Under the pieces are notes generated by a model. It had not been told where the DNA came from, did not search any database, and saw only the letters and a program-made list of their open reading frames with translations. This document shows positions 34,136-43,705 of a DNA stretch of 54,436 nt, in pieces. Positions within the stretch are counted from its first letter, which is position 1, and each line of letters begins with the position of its first letter. Both the position numbers and the translations under genes were made by a program. Origin of the DNA: an uncultured bacterium (GTDB lineage: Bacteria; Planctomycetota; Phycisphaerae; Phycisphaerales; SM1A02); assembly GCA_903898755.1 (NCBI GenBank), contig CAIUGT010000006.1, forward strand, positions 1 to 54,436. The letters run 5' to 3'.

Positions 34136-34147
34136 TTCAATGTTCCA

Positions 34148-35446
34148 TTACATATTTTCAAATCGCAAACTTTCAGCAAGACGCGGGTCTTTCATGCAAA
34201 GCAAGCCCATGGAACTTAAGCGGCTCAGTGTTGTGCCGACAAGCATGAGCATGAAGCCGACAAGTAAAATCCAATTCCATGGGTTTAGAAAATGCGCACT
34301 TTCGTTGGCGTAGTGCGCCAAAATTTGCTCGTAAGAACTGTAGGCGCCAATGTCATGCGGAATTGTTGGTTGGATCAAATAGAACAAATCAAACCATTGA
34401 GAAGCCAACATCCACACACATGCAAAGAGCAACGTCCCGCGCCATCGCTTGGTCCATCGGCTGATTAAAAACAAGAATGGCAGAATGAAATGACCGAACA
34501 AAAGTACCACGCTGACCACGCGCCACTCGCCAAGTTGGCGCGCCAAGAACCACGCGGTTTCTTCCGGAATGTTTGCATACCAAATCAACATGTATTGACT
34601 GAATGCAATGTAGGCCCAAAACACAACGCCAAACGCGAACAGTAATTTTCCAATGTCTTGATAGTGCTCGGTGGTGATGATGCCTTTGAGATAGCCCAAC
34701 GCTTGTAAGCGCAAGCACACAATTCCAATGTAGGCGAAGCCACCCGTGCAGCAACCCACGAAGAAATAGACGCCGAACATGGTGCTGAACCAAGCTGGGT
34801 TGAGGCTCATGATCCAGTCAAAGGCAGCGAATGATGTGGTCAAGCCAAACAAAATTGCGGCAGGTCCGGCCCACTTTTCCAATTTCTTTGTGCGCGCCAT
34901 GGAACCATCGCTGTCTTGCGCGACTGAATTGCTTACGAAGAAGCGCGACAGAACGAACCATGTCACCAAATACACGGCGGCTCGAATCATGAAGAATTTG
35001 TCATTGAGGAAGGCCGTTTTCTTGCCCACCAGTTCCGCCTCTTCTAAAGAGATGTGTTTGAGCGCGTCAAGATTGGCCCAAGGAAAGATGATGCTGAGAT
35101 CGCCCTTCCACCAATAGAAGACGAACGGCAAGAAACCAATCCAAACCCATTGCAAATTTGATGCGATTGCTTCCGCAGGGCGCCGCACCACAACACTCCA
35201 CCCGGCGTGCGAGATGTGATGCACAATCAAGAAGAACAATCCACCCAATGAGACGGTGGTGACAAACAACCACGATTGCATCCAGAAACGTAGAAATAAG
35301 CCTTGGTCTGGCGAGCGCATACCTATGAAAAAAGCCACGACTAAAATTGCGAATCCAAAAAGTCGCAACATAAATCCTGGTCTAGATAATCCATCTGCGC
35401 GAATATTGGATGAACTTAAATTGATAACTGGTGCACTGGCGCTCAT
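34148..35446 (-). CDS. actF: ACIII subunit ActF, NrfD-like integral membrane protein
   Basis: A 432-aa membrane subunit of Alternative Complex III, quinol-binding protein homologous to ActC and NrfD. About ten TM segments are visible (LFGFAILVVAFFIGM, LFVTTVSLGGLFFLIVHHISHAGW, and so on). The motif HHISHAGW in TM2 and later EQILAHYANESAHFLNPWNW are typical of this family. Its start overlaps the actE stop by one base (TAATG). Confidence 0.92.
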   Translation of the reverse strand: MSASAPVINLSSSNIRADGLSRPGFMLRLFGFAILVVAFFIGMRSPDQGLFLRFWMQSWLFVTTVSLGGLFFLIVHHISHAGWSVVVRRPAEAIASNLQWVWIGFLPFVFYWWKGDLSIIFPWANLDALKHISLEEAELVGKKTAFLNDKFFMIRAAVYLVTWFVLSRFFVSNSVAQDSDGSMARTKKLEKWAGPAAILFGLTTSFAAFDWIMSLNPAWFSTMFGVYFFVGCCTGGFAYIGIVCLRLQALGYLKGIITTEHYQDIGKLLFAFGVVFWAYIAFSQYMLIWYANIPEETAWFLARQLGEWRVVSVVLLFGHFILPFLFLISRWTKRWRGTLLFACVWMLASQWFDLFYLIQPTIPHDIGAYSSYEQILAHYANESAHFLNPWNWILLVGFMLMLVGTTLSRLSSMGLLCMKDPRLAESLRFENM

Positions 35447-36207
35447 TACTTTACCTCCGCAATCGATGTGGCTGGATTGGTAAATGAGTTCACGGTTGCA
35501 TTGCTCAATTGAACATGCGTTGGCGTGGGGCCTGCGTTGCCACTCACTTTTGTTCCTGCAGGAACATCCGAAGGCAGAGCATTTTGGCTGCGCTGCAATG
35601 CTTTCACATAAGCCGCAATCGCCCAGCGATCTTCGGTTGGAATCTGACTGCCGTAACCAGCCATATTGCGAATGCCGTATGTAATGGTGTTAAACAATTG
35701 TCCCATTGGTTGAACGGTGACAAGTTCATCATGCACCAGATTCTTGGCTTGCACCCACACGGTTCCATTCACGGGGCCGTTTGTGTTGGCGACCAATTCC
35801 ATGGCGCGCTGATTCACAATGCCATTGCCGCCGCCAGAAATTCCGTGGCACACCGAGCAATAAATATTGAAACGCTCTTGACCCCGACGAAGCGTGGCGA
35901 AATCCATTTTGATTTGAGACGGAAGAACATTGGCCCATTGACCATCGATTACCCCGTCATACAAATGCGCGTCAAGATATGTCTCGCCGCGAGCGACCGC
36001 GTTGATCACTGGCGGACGCATGGTGTTGTGATCGGCGAAGAGTGGATTGACAGCTTGCGTTTTATATTTGGATTGAAACGCCATATCCTGAATAATATGG
36101 ATTGGAAGATTGGAGTTGGGCGTGCTGCGAACGCGAGCAATAATTGCGGGCGGCAGGAGCAAGCACAACAGCAAGATCAGTCCAACGAAAATAAAGATGC
36201 GTGGCAT
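35446..36207 (-). CDS. actE: ACIII monoheme cytochrome c subunit ActE
   Basis: A 253-aa c-type cytochrome of Alternative Complex III. It has an N-terminal membrane segment (IFIFVGLILLLCLLLPPAII), heme-binding CSVCH, and a distal Met candidate in NMAGYGSQIP. After the heme site, GGGNGIVNQRAMEL is typical of ActE. It starts 5 bases after actD. It probably hands electrons from ActA to the oxidase. Confidence 0.92.
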   Translation of the reverse strand: MPRIFIFVGLILLLCLLLPPAIIARVRSTPNSNLPIHIIQDMAFQSKYKTQAVNPLFADHNTMRPPVINAVARGETYLDAHLYDGVIDGQWANVLPSQIKMDFATLRRGQERFNIYCSVCHGISGGGNGIVNQRAMELVANTNGPVNGTVWVQAKNLVHDELVTVQPMGQLFNTITYGIRNMAGYGSQIPTEDRWAIAAYVKALQRSQNALPSDVPAGTKVSGNAGPTPTHVQLSNATVNSFTNPATSIAEVK

Positions 36208-36212
36208 GACGA

Positions 36213-36830
36213 TTAGGCCTCCACCATCTCGACGGCCTTGGCGCCAAGATCCTTCAGGAATTGTTCAGTTCGACTGGCGAAGAAACGCGGGTCGCGTGAT
36301 TCGATCACAATGAAAAACCGATCGTCAGTGACGCGCAAGAATCGCTTGTTGGAAAGCAACGGATGATTCCACCGAGGCAATCCATTGAACAGGAACATAA
36401 TGCCAACGGCGCTCAACGCGGAAAGCAAAATGGTGAGTTCGAACATGACTGGAATAAAAGCCGGCATACTGATCAGTGGCTTGCCGCTGATTAAGAATGG
36501 ATATCCCGTGACCCACACCAACGCCCAAATTGAGAAACTTGCGGCGTTGGTAAATGCTTGCAAGCAAAAACCAATCGTGGTGCCTGTAAGACCAGCACCA
36601 AACACAAGCACTGGCAAAATAGTCCGCTTGATTCCCATGGCTTTATCAAGACCGTGCACGGGGAATGGCGTGTGGCAATCCCACCAACGAAAACCCGCCA
36701 TGCGAACTTTGTCCGCGGCTGCCATGAGCGCGGCTGGATCATGAAACTCAGCCACGATTCCGTATAAACGTTTGCGCGGAATTTGATTGCCTTGCGTGAC
36801 AGGCGCGGTTGTTGGGGAAAGAGTTGTCAT
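36213..36830 (-). CDS. actD: ACIII subunit ActD (DUF3341)
   Basis: A 205-aa membrane subunit. Family signs are the N-terminal Y-G-I-V-A-E-F segment ([20 protein letters not shown]), [18 protein letters not shown], then two TM hairpins ([40 protein letters not shown]) and LPRWNHPLL. The start overlaps actC by 4 bases (ATGA). Confidence 0.93.
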   Translation of the reverse strand: MTTLSPTTAPVTQGNQIPRKRLYGIVAEFHDPAALMAAADKVRMAGFRWWDCHTPFPVHGLDKAMGIKRTILPVLVFGAGLTGTTIGFCLQAFTNAASFSIWALVWVTGYPFLISGKPLISMPAFIPVMFELTILLSALSAVGIMFLFNGLPRWNHPLLSNKRFLRVTDDRFFIVIESRDPRFFASRTEQFLKDLGAKAVEMVEA

Positions 36831-38365
36831 AGCGCTGATGGACCTCCATCTGGACCGCTGCCTGGACTTCGCAGCGCGTCAGGACTTGCGAATGATGGCT
36901 TTGCGGAACCTCCAGCATGTCCGTGATCATCATGCGCTTCGTAACCAGACCAATGCGGATTGGCTTGCGGCATGGTGGCTTTCACTTCGGCCATGGCAAT
37001 CATGGGCAGGTATCGGCAGAACAAAAGGAAGAGTGTTCCAAATAATCCGAACGCGCCCATCATTGTTCCCATGTCAACCCAAGTCGGCGTGAAGAAGTCC
37101 CAACTGGTTGGAAGGAAATCATTCGCAAGGCTGGTGACAATAATCACGAAGCGCTCGAACCACATGCCGATGTTCACCACAAGACACAGAGCGAACATAA
37201 TTGGAATGCTGGTGCGGATGCTCTTGAACCAGAACAACTGAGGCGTGATGACGTTGCAACTCACCATGATCCAATACGCCCACCAATATTGTCCGAAGGC
37301 GCGGTTCACAAAAGCAAAACGCTCATACATGGCTCCGGAATACCACGCGATGAAGAATTCCATGGAGTAGGCGTAGCCAACCATGCATCCTGTGACCAGG
37401 ATGATTTTGTTCATGTTGTCCAAGTGGCGCAGCGTGATCAAATCCTTCAAGCCGAAAAGTTGGCGAGCTGGAACCGCAAGCGTGACCACCATGGCGAAGC
37501 CACTGAAGATGGCGCCCGCGACAAAGTACGGCGGGAAGATGGTGGTATGCCAACCAGGAACTTGGCTGACCGCGAAATCGAAACTCACGACGGAGTGCAC
37601 GCTCAACACAAGTGGCGTGCTCAGTGCGGCAAGCAACAAGTACGCAACTTCATAGCGATGCCAATGTCGGTTGCTGCCTCTCCAACCAAGGGCGAACAAT
37701 CCGTATGCGAATTGTTGAATACGTCCCTTTGCCCGGTCGCGCAGCGTGGCTAAATCTGGAACCATTCCAACGAACCAAAAGACAAATGAAACGGTGAAGT
37801 ATGTGCTGACCGCGAACACGTCCCACAGCAGCGGACTGCGGAATTGCGGCCACATGTCCATTTGATTTGGAATTGGGAAAAGCCAATACGCCAACCACAC
37901 GCGGCCAACGTGAATGCCCGGAAAAAGTCCGGCGCAAATAACCGCGAATATGGTCATAGCTTCGGCGAATCGATTAATGCCCGTGCGCCACTTTTGTCTG
38001 AACAAGAACAAAATGGCGCTGATCAAAGTTCCGGCATGACCAATGCCAACCCAGAACACAAAGTTGGTGATGTCAAACGCCCACATGACGGGATTGTTCA
38101 AGCCCCACACGCCAACGCCCGTGAAGATGAGATAGTTAACGCAGAAGCCCAGCAATCCGACCAAAGCCAAACTGACCGCAAACGCCGCGTACCACGCGAA
38201 CGGTGGCTTCTTGGATTCCGCAACTTGGCACACTTGGCGCGTGACTTGCCCAAAGCGATCCATGTTCAACACCAGCGGCGCGCGCACGCCCGGATTTTCA
38301 GCGGTATTGTCTGTTTCTTGGAAACCTGGCAACGCGGTTTGACGATTCACAGGAAGTGAACTCAT
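36827..38365 (-). CDS. actC: ACIII subunit ActC, NrfD-like integral membrane protein
   Basis: A 512-aa quinol-binding membrane subunit of Alternative Complex III. About ten TM segments are present, with NrfD-type motifs [37 protein letters not shown] and [12 protein letters not shown]. Overlaps of 4 bases tie it to actB upstream and actD downstream. The C-terminal tail is Gly/His/Asp-rich. Confidence 0.95.
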   Translation of the reverse strand: MSSLPVNRQTALPGFQETDNTAENPGVRAPLVLNMDRFGQVTRQVCQVAESKKPPFAWYAAFAVSLALVGLLGFCVNYLIFTGVGVWGLNNPVMWAFDITNFVFWVGIGHAGTLISAILFLFRQKWRTGINRFAEAMTIFAVICAGLFPGIHVGRVWLAYWLFPIPNQMDMWPQFRSPLLWDVFAVSTYFTVSFVFWFVGMVPDLATLRDRAKGRIQQFAYGLFALGWRGSNRHWHRYEVAYLLLAALSTPLVLSVHSVVSFDFAVSQVPGWHTTIFPPYFVAGAIFSGFAMVVTLAVPARQLFGLKDLITLRHLDNMNKIILVTGCMVGYAYSMEFFIAWYSGAMYERFAFVNRAFGQYWWAYWIMVSCNVITPQLFWFKSIRTSIPIMFALCLVVNIGMWFERFVIIVTSLANDFLPTSWDFFTPTWVDMGTMMGAFGLFGTLFLLFCRYLPMIAMAEVKATMPQANPHWSGYEAHDDHGHAGGSAKPSFASPDALRSPGSGPDGGPSAL

Positions 38366-41300
38366 GATTGCGCTCCATGATTATTGTTGAGACTGGCTGC
38401 ATGCTCATGGGCAGGAGCTGATGAATGACCTTCGTGTTGCGAATGATCAACGGCCGGATTGATGACCTTGGCCATGTACTTCACGCGTGGCTTGACATTG
38501 AGTTCTTCAAGCATGCCGTATGAAAGTTTGCTTGCGTGCAACTTGCTCACTTGGCTTTTTGGATCGTTCAAGTCACCAAACACAATCGCCTGCGCGGGAC
38601 ACGCTTGTTGGCACGCCGTGACAATGGCCCCATCTGGAATTGAGAAGTTGGAAGTGCCGCCACTTGTGCCGCCTGCCTTCACCCATTCATTCTTGTACTT
38701 GATCTTGGCCGCGGCAATGCGTTGCACGCAGAAAGAACATTTCTCCATGACGCCGCGCATGCGCACCGTCACTTCAGGATTCAGTTGCATGCGCACCCAT
38801 TCATTGGGGCCAGTGTCAACGTAATACTCTGGCTTCACGGCCAATGGACCACTTTGCTCACGCACTGGTTCGCGCCTTTGGTAATCGAAGAAATTGAAAC
38901 GGCGCACTTTGTAAGGGCAATTATTGCTGCAGTAGCGCGTGCCAATGCAGCGGTTGTACACCATGCTGTTGATGCCGTCGGCGTCATGCACGGTTGCGGC
39001 AACAGGACACACTTGCTCGCACGGGGCATTTTCACAGTGCATGCATGCCACAGGTTGAATGGCGAAACCGTTTGGCTTGGCAGGATCTGAGCCGCGGAAA
39101 TATCGATCGATGCGGATCCAGAACATTTCGCGACCACGCTTCACTTGGTCCTTGCCCACGATTGGAATATTGTTTTCAGACTGACACGCGGTCACGCACG
39201 CGCTGCAACCCGTGCATGTGGTGAGATCCACGGACATAGCCCAACGGAAATGCGCGCCATCTAAATTATTTTCTTGCCACAGCGACAAGCGATGCGGCAT
39301 GTGCACCAACTCGCCAGCGAAATTTGGATCTGTTTTGTAAGACACCAATGAAGTCTGGCGCACAAGTGTTGGCAAGCGTTCTTGAACGCCGTCGTGAGGA
39401 ACACTTGGAATAAGAGCGGCGTCCACGCTTCCGTGATCTTGCGTGTGCGCGAATGTGTACATGGCGCCTGTGGCCTGCACTGTTGCGCCGCGGACAAGAC
39501 GCATGGCAGAAGTTGTGCGCATTGGATACGCGTTGAAACCAGCATTCACCGCAAGTCGACCGGCGGACTCACCGCGACCGCAACCCAGCGTGATCGAAAC
39601 GCAATCATCAACCATTCCTGGAACTGGAAACGCCGCGGCTTGCATGCTGCGGCCACTCCCGTTCACCGTGACCATGCTGCCTTGGCTTAATCCAAGTCGT
39701 CGCATTGTTGGAACAGACATAAGCAATGCGTTGTCCCACGTAATTTTTGTCACAGGATCTGGAAGTTCTTGCAGCCAACCGTTGTTCGCAAAGCAGCCGT
39801 CAAATACGCGCGCGTCATTCATGAAACACAATTCAACGCTGGCGTCGCGGTTGGCAGGCTGTGCGTCTGCAAGCGCGTTCACCGCGCGCGCGATGTCGCC
39901 TGAGCTTGAAGAAACATTCACGCTTGTGATTGGCTTGCCCGCAATAATTCCTGTATCAAGCCACGTGCGCCACGCTGACTCAAATGCTGAACCAGCGAGA
40001 CCGCTCATGTCCATGTGCGCACGACGCACCAGGGCGTATCCATCTTGCGGTTGCGAATCACCAAGCGACATGGTCAACAACATTCCCAACGCTTCAATAG
40101 CGCTGTGTCCGCCCTGCGCGGGATCAATCATTGGCTGAATCAGCGGCTGTTGCACGGAAAGAGTTCCGTCTGGCGCGCGCACATCGCCCCAACTTTCCAA
40201 GAAGTGCGACTGCGGCACATGGAACGTGCACGCGGAATCCACGCTGGTTTCATCGCGGTAATACGCCACGCGCGCGACATTTGGCACCTTGCCCATGGCC
40301 TTGGAGAAATCCAAATCAGCGGGCGCGTTGTAGCAAGGATTGGCACCAAGAATCATGAGCGTGTCCACTTGACCCGCGTTCATGGACTTCACAAGTTCAG
40401 GCAAGCCCATGGTGTCAACAGACATTGGCTCCATGTTCAGCGTTGTTCCGTGTGCTCCAAGTGATTCATTGATCGCCGCAACCAAGGCCACCACTTCAGC
40501 GGGCTGACCATCGCCACACACCAACACGGATGTTCCTTTGGCGCCCTTCAAATCTTTAACAAGTTGTTCGAAAATTTCTTTTTCGCCATCGCCCACAATA
40601 TTTTTTGAAGCGGGACACGAAGCCAATCGATCAATGGCGGACTTCAATGCGGAATCCCCGGTGATTCCAAGCGCTTGCGCAATCATTGCGACAAACACTG
40701 GCATGTCACCGCGACGAACAGCCAAGCGACTGTCAGCGGCCATTCCAGAAACGCTCACGCCCGCTTCAACCACATACATTCTGTTTTGCGTCTGCTTGGT
40801 TGGATCTTCTGCGCGCACGCGGCGGCCATCGGCCCAACTACGCATGTTGCGCAAGGCGAATGGACTTGCGGAGAATGGATCCCAATCAAGCGCCACAATC
40901 ACTGTGGCATTTTCAAGTTGCGGTTGCGAGCGTATTGGCTGTCCGAACGCAATGTTCGAACCTTCGCGATGCGTGTTTCCAAAGATCGGGTTCCACTGAA
41001 CAACTTTTGATTTTGGGAAAGTCTGTGTGAAGCGCGCAATCATGTCCAACATGGTTGGGCTAGAAGTCTTCTCAGTGAGAACGACAAGACCATCGCCCTG
41101 CTTGGCTTGCATTGCTTTGACGCGTTCGCCCAGCCAAGATTTAAATTCAGCGTCAGTGGATGGCTTGCCTGAGCGGAAAACTTGGCGGCTGCGATCAGGG
41201 TCGTACAGTTCAAGCACGCGCGATTGCATCCAGCTTGTGGAAGTGCCACCCCAATATGGATGCGCGGAATTGCCATCAAGTTTGATTGGCCGGCCATCGA

Positions 41301-41757
41301 AACTTGTGGCGACCAGTCCATATCCGATACCCATGAAATCAACAGCGGTTGAATAGGTCACCGACACGCCAGGCGTGCGGTTCGCGGGCTGACTTGCGTT
41401 TGGAACAATTTTGGACTCCGGCCATCGGCGGCAACCCGTCAGACCCATGCCTGCAAGCGCAAATCCCGCGCCCATGATCTTGATGAAGTTGCGGCGGTCA
41501 TCACCTTCAAGCAGATCGCTTGCGGCGGAAAATTCGCGCGCGGCAAATGCGCTGGCTTCAGCGTCAGCGGATTGCGCACCAAGCGAACGCCACAATGAGC
41601 GGCCAGTGGCTGCAACTTTGTTTTGCGCAGATGTTTCTTGCGTTGACGAACAACCACAACCGCTTTGTTGCGCGGACGTGTCTTGCGTTGACGAACAACC
41701 ACAACCACTTTGTTGAGCGTCAGTGATCGGTAGCGAAATATCTTTTGATGAACTCAT
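38362..41757 (-). CDS. actB: ACIII subunit ActB: molybdopterin-like/iron-sulphur fusion with Cys-repeat N-terminus
   Basis: An 1131-aa periplasmic fusion. Residues about 90-800 resemble molybdopterin oxidoreductases. The C-terminal about 300 residues bind Fe-S clusters: [61 protein letters not shown] and [15 protein letters not shown] twin-arginine signal ([20 protein letters not shown]) is followed by the lipobox LTGC, so it is a Tat lipoprotein. Ahead of it, residues 14-43 hold two copies of [12 protein letters not shown](D/E)TS. The start at 41757 gives an ATGA overlap with actA; upstream starts at 41766 or 41775 are less likely. Confidence 0.95.
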   Translation of the reverse strand: MSSSKDISLPITDAQQSGCGCSSTQDTSAQQSGCGCSSTQETSAQNKVAATGRSLWRSLGAQSADAEASAFAAREFSAASDLLEGDDRRNFIKIMGAGFALAGMGLTGCRRWPESKIVPNASQPANRTPGVSVTYSTAVDFMGIGYGLVATSFDGRPIKLDGNSAHPYWGGTSTSWMQSRVLELYDPDRSRQVFRSGKPSTDAEFKSWLGERVKAMQAKQGDGLVVLTEKTSSPTMLDMIARFTQTFPKSKVVQWNPIFGNTHREGSNIAFGQPIRSQPQLENATVIVALDWDPFSASPFALRNMRSWADGRRVRAEDPTKQTQNRMYVVEAGVSVSGMAADSRLAVRRGDMPVFVAMIAQALGITGDSALKSAIDRLASCPASKNIVGDGEKEIFEQLVKDLKGAKGTSVLVCGDGQPAEVVALVAAINESLGAHGTTLNMEPMSVDTMGLPELVKSMNAGQVDTLMILGANPCYNAPADLDFSKAMGKVPNVARVAYYRDETSVDSACTFHVPQSHFLESWGDVRAPDGTLSVQQPLIQPMIDPAQGGHSAIEALGMLLTMSLGDSQPQDGYALVRRAHMDMSGLAGSAFESAWRTWLDTGIIAGKPITSVNVSSSSGDIARAVNALADAQPANRDASVELCFMNDARVFDGCFANNGWLQELPDPVTKITWDNALLMSVPTMRRLGLSQGSMVTVNGSGRSMQAAAFPVPGMVDDCVSITLGCGRGESAGRLAVNAGFNAYPMRTTSAMRLVRGATVQATGAMYTFAHTQDHGSVDAALIPSVPHDGVQERLPTLVRQTSLVSYKTDPNFAGELVHMPHRLSLWQENNLDGAHFRWAMSVDLTTCTGCSACVTACQSENNIPIVGKDQVKRGREMFWIRIDRYFRGSDPAKPNGFAIQPVACMHCENAPCEQVCPVAATVHDADGINSMVYNRCIGTRYCSNNCPYKVRRFNFFDYQRREPVREQSGPLAVKPEYYVDTGPNEWVRMQLNPEVTVRMRGVMEKCSFCVQRIAAAKIKYKNEWVKAGGTSGGTSNFSIPDGAIVTACQQACPAQAIVFGDLNDPKSQVSKLHASKLSYGMLEELNVKPRVKYMAKVINPAVDHSQHEGHSSAPAHEHAASLNNNHGAQS
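41629..41718 (-). repeat. 45-base tandem repeat in actB
   Basis: Two adjacent 45-base units (41674-41718 and 41629-41673) differ at about five positions and share 24 consecutive bases. Each encodes [12 protein letters not shown](D/E)TS, so four Cys in two CGC pairs lie just upstream of the twin-arginine signal. Confidence 0.9.
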
Positions 41758-42407
41758 CGATGGCATGTTGAGCAATTATCGTTGGGGTGAATGTTGTTGA
41801 GATTTTGCAACTCGACACGTTGCGCCTCTGTCATTTCTTTGTTCTGATCCCACGCCATTTGGGTCACCATGGAAGGCGGGCGAATTCGATTGGTTGGATT
41901 GCGATGACATTCCAAGCACCAACCCATGGAAAGCGGAGCCACGCGATATACAACAGTCATTTGATCAACTCGTCCGTGACATTCAACGCAACCAACTCCA
42001 CGTACAACATGTGCAGAGTGATTGAAGTAGGCGTAATCCGCAAGCTTATGCACCTTAATCCACTCAATGGGCATTCCTGTTTCATAACTAGAACGCACCT
42101 TCTCAAGCAAAGGACTTTCACGATGAATCTGCGTGTGGCAATTCATGCACGTCTGAGTTGCGGGCACTGCAGCAAATGAAGCCTTCTCCACACTCGTGTG
42201 GCAATAGCGACAATCAATTCCCAACTTGCCCGCATGAATGGCATGGCTATATGAAACAGGTTGCGTGGGCATGTAGCCCGCTTCCAAAGTTTTTGGACTA
42301 AACCCGTATGCAACAAACAGCCCCACATACAGTGGCGCAATGGCGCCAAGTAAAATGACAAGGGGAAGAAATGCGTTGGACCAGCGTGGAAAGAGGAAGC
42401 GACTCAC
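41754..42407 (-). CDS. actA: ACIII pentaheme cytochrome c subunit ActA
   Basis: A 217-aa first gene of the operon. It has one N-terminal TM anchor (AFLPLVILLGAIAPLYVGLFV) and five CxxCH heme sites: CRYCH, CMNCH, CVECH, CLECH and CSTCH, the last almost at the C-terminus. This is the pentaheme subunit of Alternative Complex III. It starts with GTG at 42407. An AGGA lies about 13 bases upstream, weakly placed. A perfect CRP-type palindrome ends 32 bases upstream. Confidence 0.95.
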   Translation of the reverse strand: MSRFLFPRWSNAFLPLVILLGAIAPLYVGLFVAYGFSPKTLEAGYMPTQPVSYSHAIHAGKLGIDCRYCHTSVEKASFAAVPATQTCMNCHTQIHRESPLLEKVRSSYETGMPIEWIKVHKLADYAYFNHSAHVVRGVGCVECHGRVDQMTVVYRVAPLSMGWCLECHRNPTNRIRPPSMVTQMAWDQNKEMTEAQRVELQNLNNIHPNDNCSTCHR

Positions 42408-42438
42408 GGGTAAGAAGTGTTCCTGTTAGAGGCAAGTA

Positions 42439-42466
42439 AAACATTGTGAAAAGTTTCACAATGTTT
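42439..42466. promoter_or_regulatory. Perfect 28-bp palindrome with CRP-type core, upstream of actA
   Basis: AAACATTGTGAAA, spacer AG, then TTTCACAATGTTT: 13-base arms with no mismatch. Its core is TGTGA-N6-TCACA, the exact consensus of CRP/FNR-family regulators. It ends 32 bases upstream of the actA GTG, where a regulator could contact RNA polymerase at the respiratory operon promoter. No regulator gene is in the window. Confidence 0.75.
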
Positions 42467-42713
42467 GAATAAACAATCCTACGGGTGTTCCCCCGCATGC
42501 GTCAACAATGGGAAAACATTTGAAACACAAAAAACAAAGACTCACGCACTGGCAAGTCATGATTTTCAAATTTCAGAAACTTCTTCATTTATTAGGCGAC
42601 TTGTGTTTCCACACACGCGTGGGTTCAGTCAACCACTTCGCTTCCATATGAACCAATTTGAATCGGTTTTCAATTTACGGGTGATTTATGTAATCCTTAT
42701 TGATAAGCCCGAA

Positions 42714-42733
42714 CATTGCGATAAATCGCAATG
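42714..42733. promoter_or_regulatory. Second palindrome CATTGCGAT-AA-ATCGCAATG
   Basis: Nine-base perfect arms with a 2-base spacer. The half-site CATTGCGA resembles CATTGTGA of the palindrome near actA, with 4 rather than 6 bases between half-sites. No T-run follows on either strand, so a terminator is unlikely. It lies about 65 bases upstream of the tatD promoter. Confidence 0.45.
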
Positions 42734-42797
42734 ATAAAATTTGTAACTCTATTTAAGCAATGCCTTTACATTATTTATGGCTTTCAAATGAGCTAAC

Positions 42798-42828
42798 TTG
42801 GCTTACTTTATTGTTATAAGACTATAAT
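42798..42828 (+). promoter_or_regulatory. Candidate sigma-70-type promoter for tatD-tatC-tadA
   Basis: A perfect -10 TATAAT at 42823-42828 is preceded by TTGGCT at 42798-42803 (spacing 19). The start of transcription would be near 42835, about 30 bases before the tatD start codon. Confidence 0.55.
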
Positions 42829-42865
42829 TCTAATTTCACCCATTTTCCTTAGCCACAAGGAGCAC

Positions 42866-43696
42866 TTGAGTGGTACGGTCGACCCAATTCACATGATCGA
42901 CACTCATTGCCATCTCACATATCAGCCATTTCGTAATCGCCTGAAGGAGGAATTGGACGCGGCCGAAGCCGCTGGTGTGCGTGCATGCATTTCCATTGGC
43001 ACAAACAGCGAAGACTCCAATGCGGCACGCGTATTGGCTGAAAGCGATCCCCGACTTTGGTTCACAGCTGGCATTCATCCGCTCTCAACCGACGACCCCG
43101 TAGATTGGGGCGTGCTGCGCGCGTGCGCCGCGCATCCTCGCTGCGTTGCGTGGGGCGAACTTGGTCTTGACAATCATTATGAAAAACCGGTCCCCTCGCT
43201 GCAGCGCACCATGCTTGACGCGCAACTTGATCGCATTGCGCGCTGGTCCGACGAAGGTCTTTCAAAACCAATCGTGATTCATTGCCGAAAAGCATTTGAT
43301 GATTTAATTCCTATTTTGCGCGCCAGTGGTTTGCCTAGCGATCGATTTGTTTTTCATTGCTTCACAGGCACTCCAGATGAGGCGCGAAAAGTGCTGGACT
43401 TTGGCGCGTGCATTTCATTCACAGGCGTGGTGACCTATCGCAATGCGCCAGAAGTTGCTGAAGCCGCCAAACTTGTACCTGCGGATCGAATTATGGCTGA
43501 AACCGACGCGCCATTTCTTTCGCCTGAACCCATGCGAACGGCCAAACCAAATCGCCCCGCTCATTCCATTGTTGTGGCGCGACACTTGGCCAAAATTCGC
43601 GGCGTGGACGAAGCGACATTTCTGAATGTCTTAGACGACAACGCTGTTCGATTTTTCAGCCTGCCATTGGAAAAACTCGCCCCTATCGGCGGCTAG
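42866..43696 (+). CDS. tatD: TatD family metal-dependent hydrolase (DNase)
   Basis: A 276-aa TIM-barrel metal hydrolase. Metal motifs are MIDTHCHLTYQPF, AGIHPLSTD, GELGLDNHYE, IHCRKAFDD, FHCFTGTPDEA and ETDAPFLSPEPMR. TatD acts as a 3'-5' DNase and in quality control; it is often linked to tat genes by position only. The start is uncertain: TTG at 42866 directly after AAGGAG, or ATG at 42893 which gives the canonical MIDTHCHL start. It begins the tatD-tatC-tadA cluster. Confidence 0.92.
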   Translation: MSGTVDPIHMIDTHCHLTYQPFRNRLKEELDAAEAAGVRACISIGTNSEDSNAARVLAESDPRLWFTAGIHPLSTDDPVDWGVLRACAAHPRCVAWGELGLDNHYEKPVPSLQRTMLDAQLDRIARWSDEGLSKPIVIHCRKAFDDLIPILRASGLPSDRFVFHCFTGTPDEARKVLDFGACISFTGVVTYRNAPEVAEAAKLVPADRIMAETDAPFLSPEPMRTAKPNRPAHSIVVARHLAKIRGVDEATFLNVLDDNAVRFFSLPLEKLAPIGG

Positions 43697-43705
43697 CATC
43701 GCAAC

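Larger units (their letters stand above)
42408..42865. other. AT-rich regulatory gap between actA and tatD
   Basis: A 458-base divergent intergenic region, clearly more AT-rich than its neighbours. It holds two palindromes (42439-42466, 42714-42733) and a TATAAT promoter for tatD. Short frames in it (for example 42465-42734 plus) lack coding character. No RNA gene was recognised. Confidence 0.7.

Noticed and set aside
42465-42734. 89-codon plus-strand frame upstream of tatD
   Set aside because: Low-complexity AT-rich region, no ribosome binding site, no protein-like pattern; it also crosses one palindrome.
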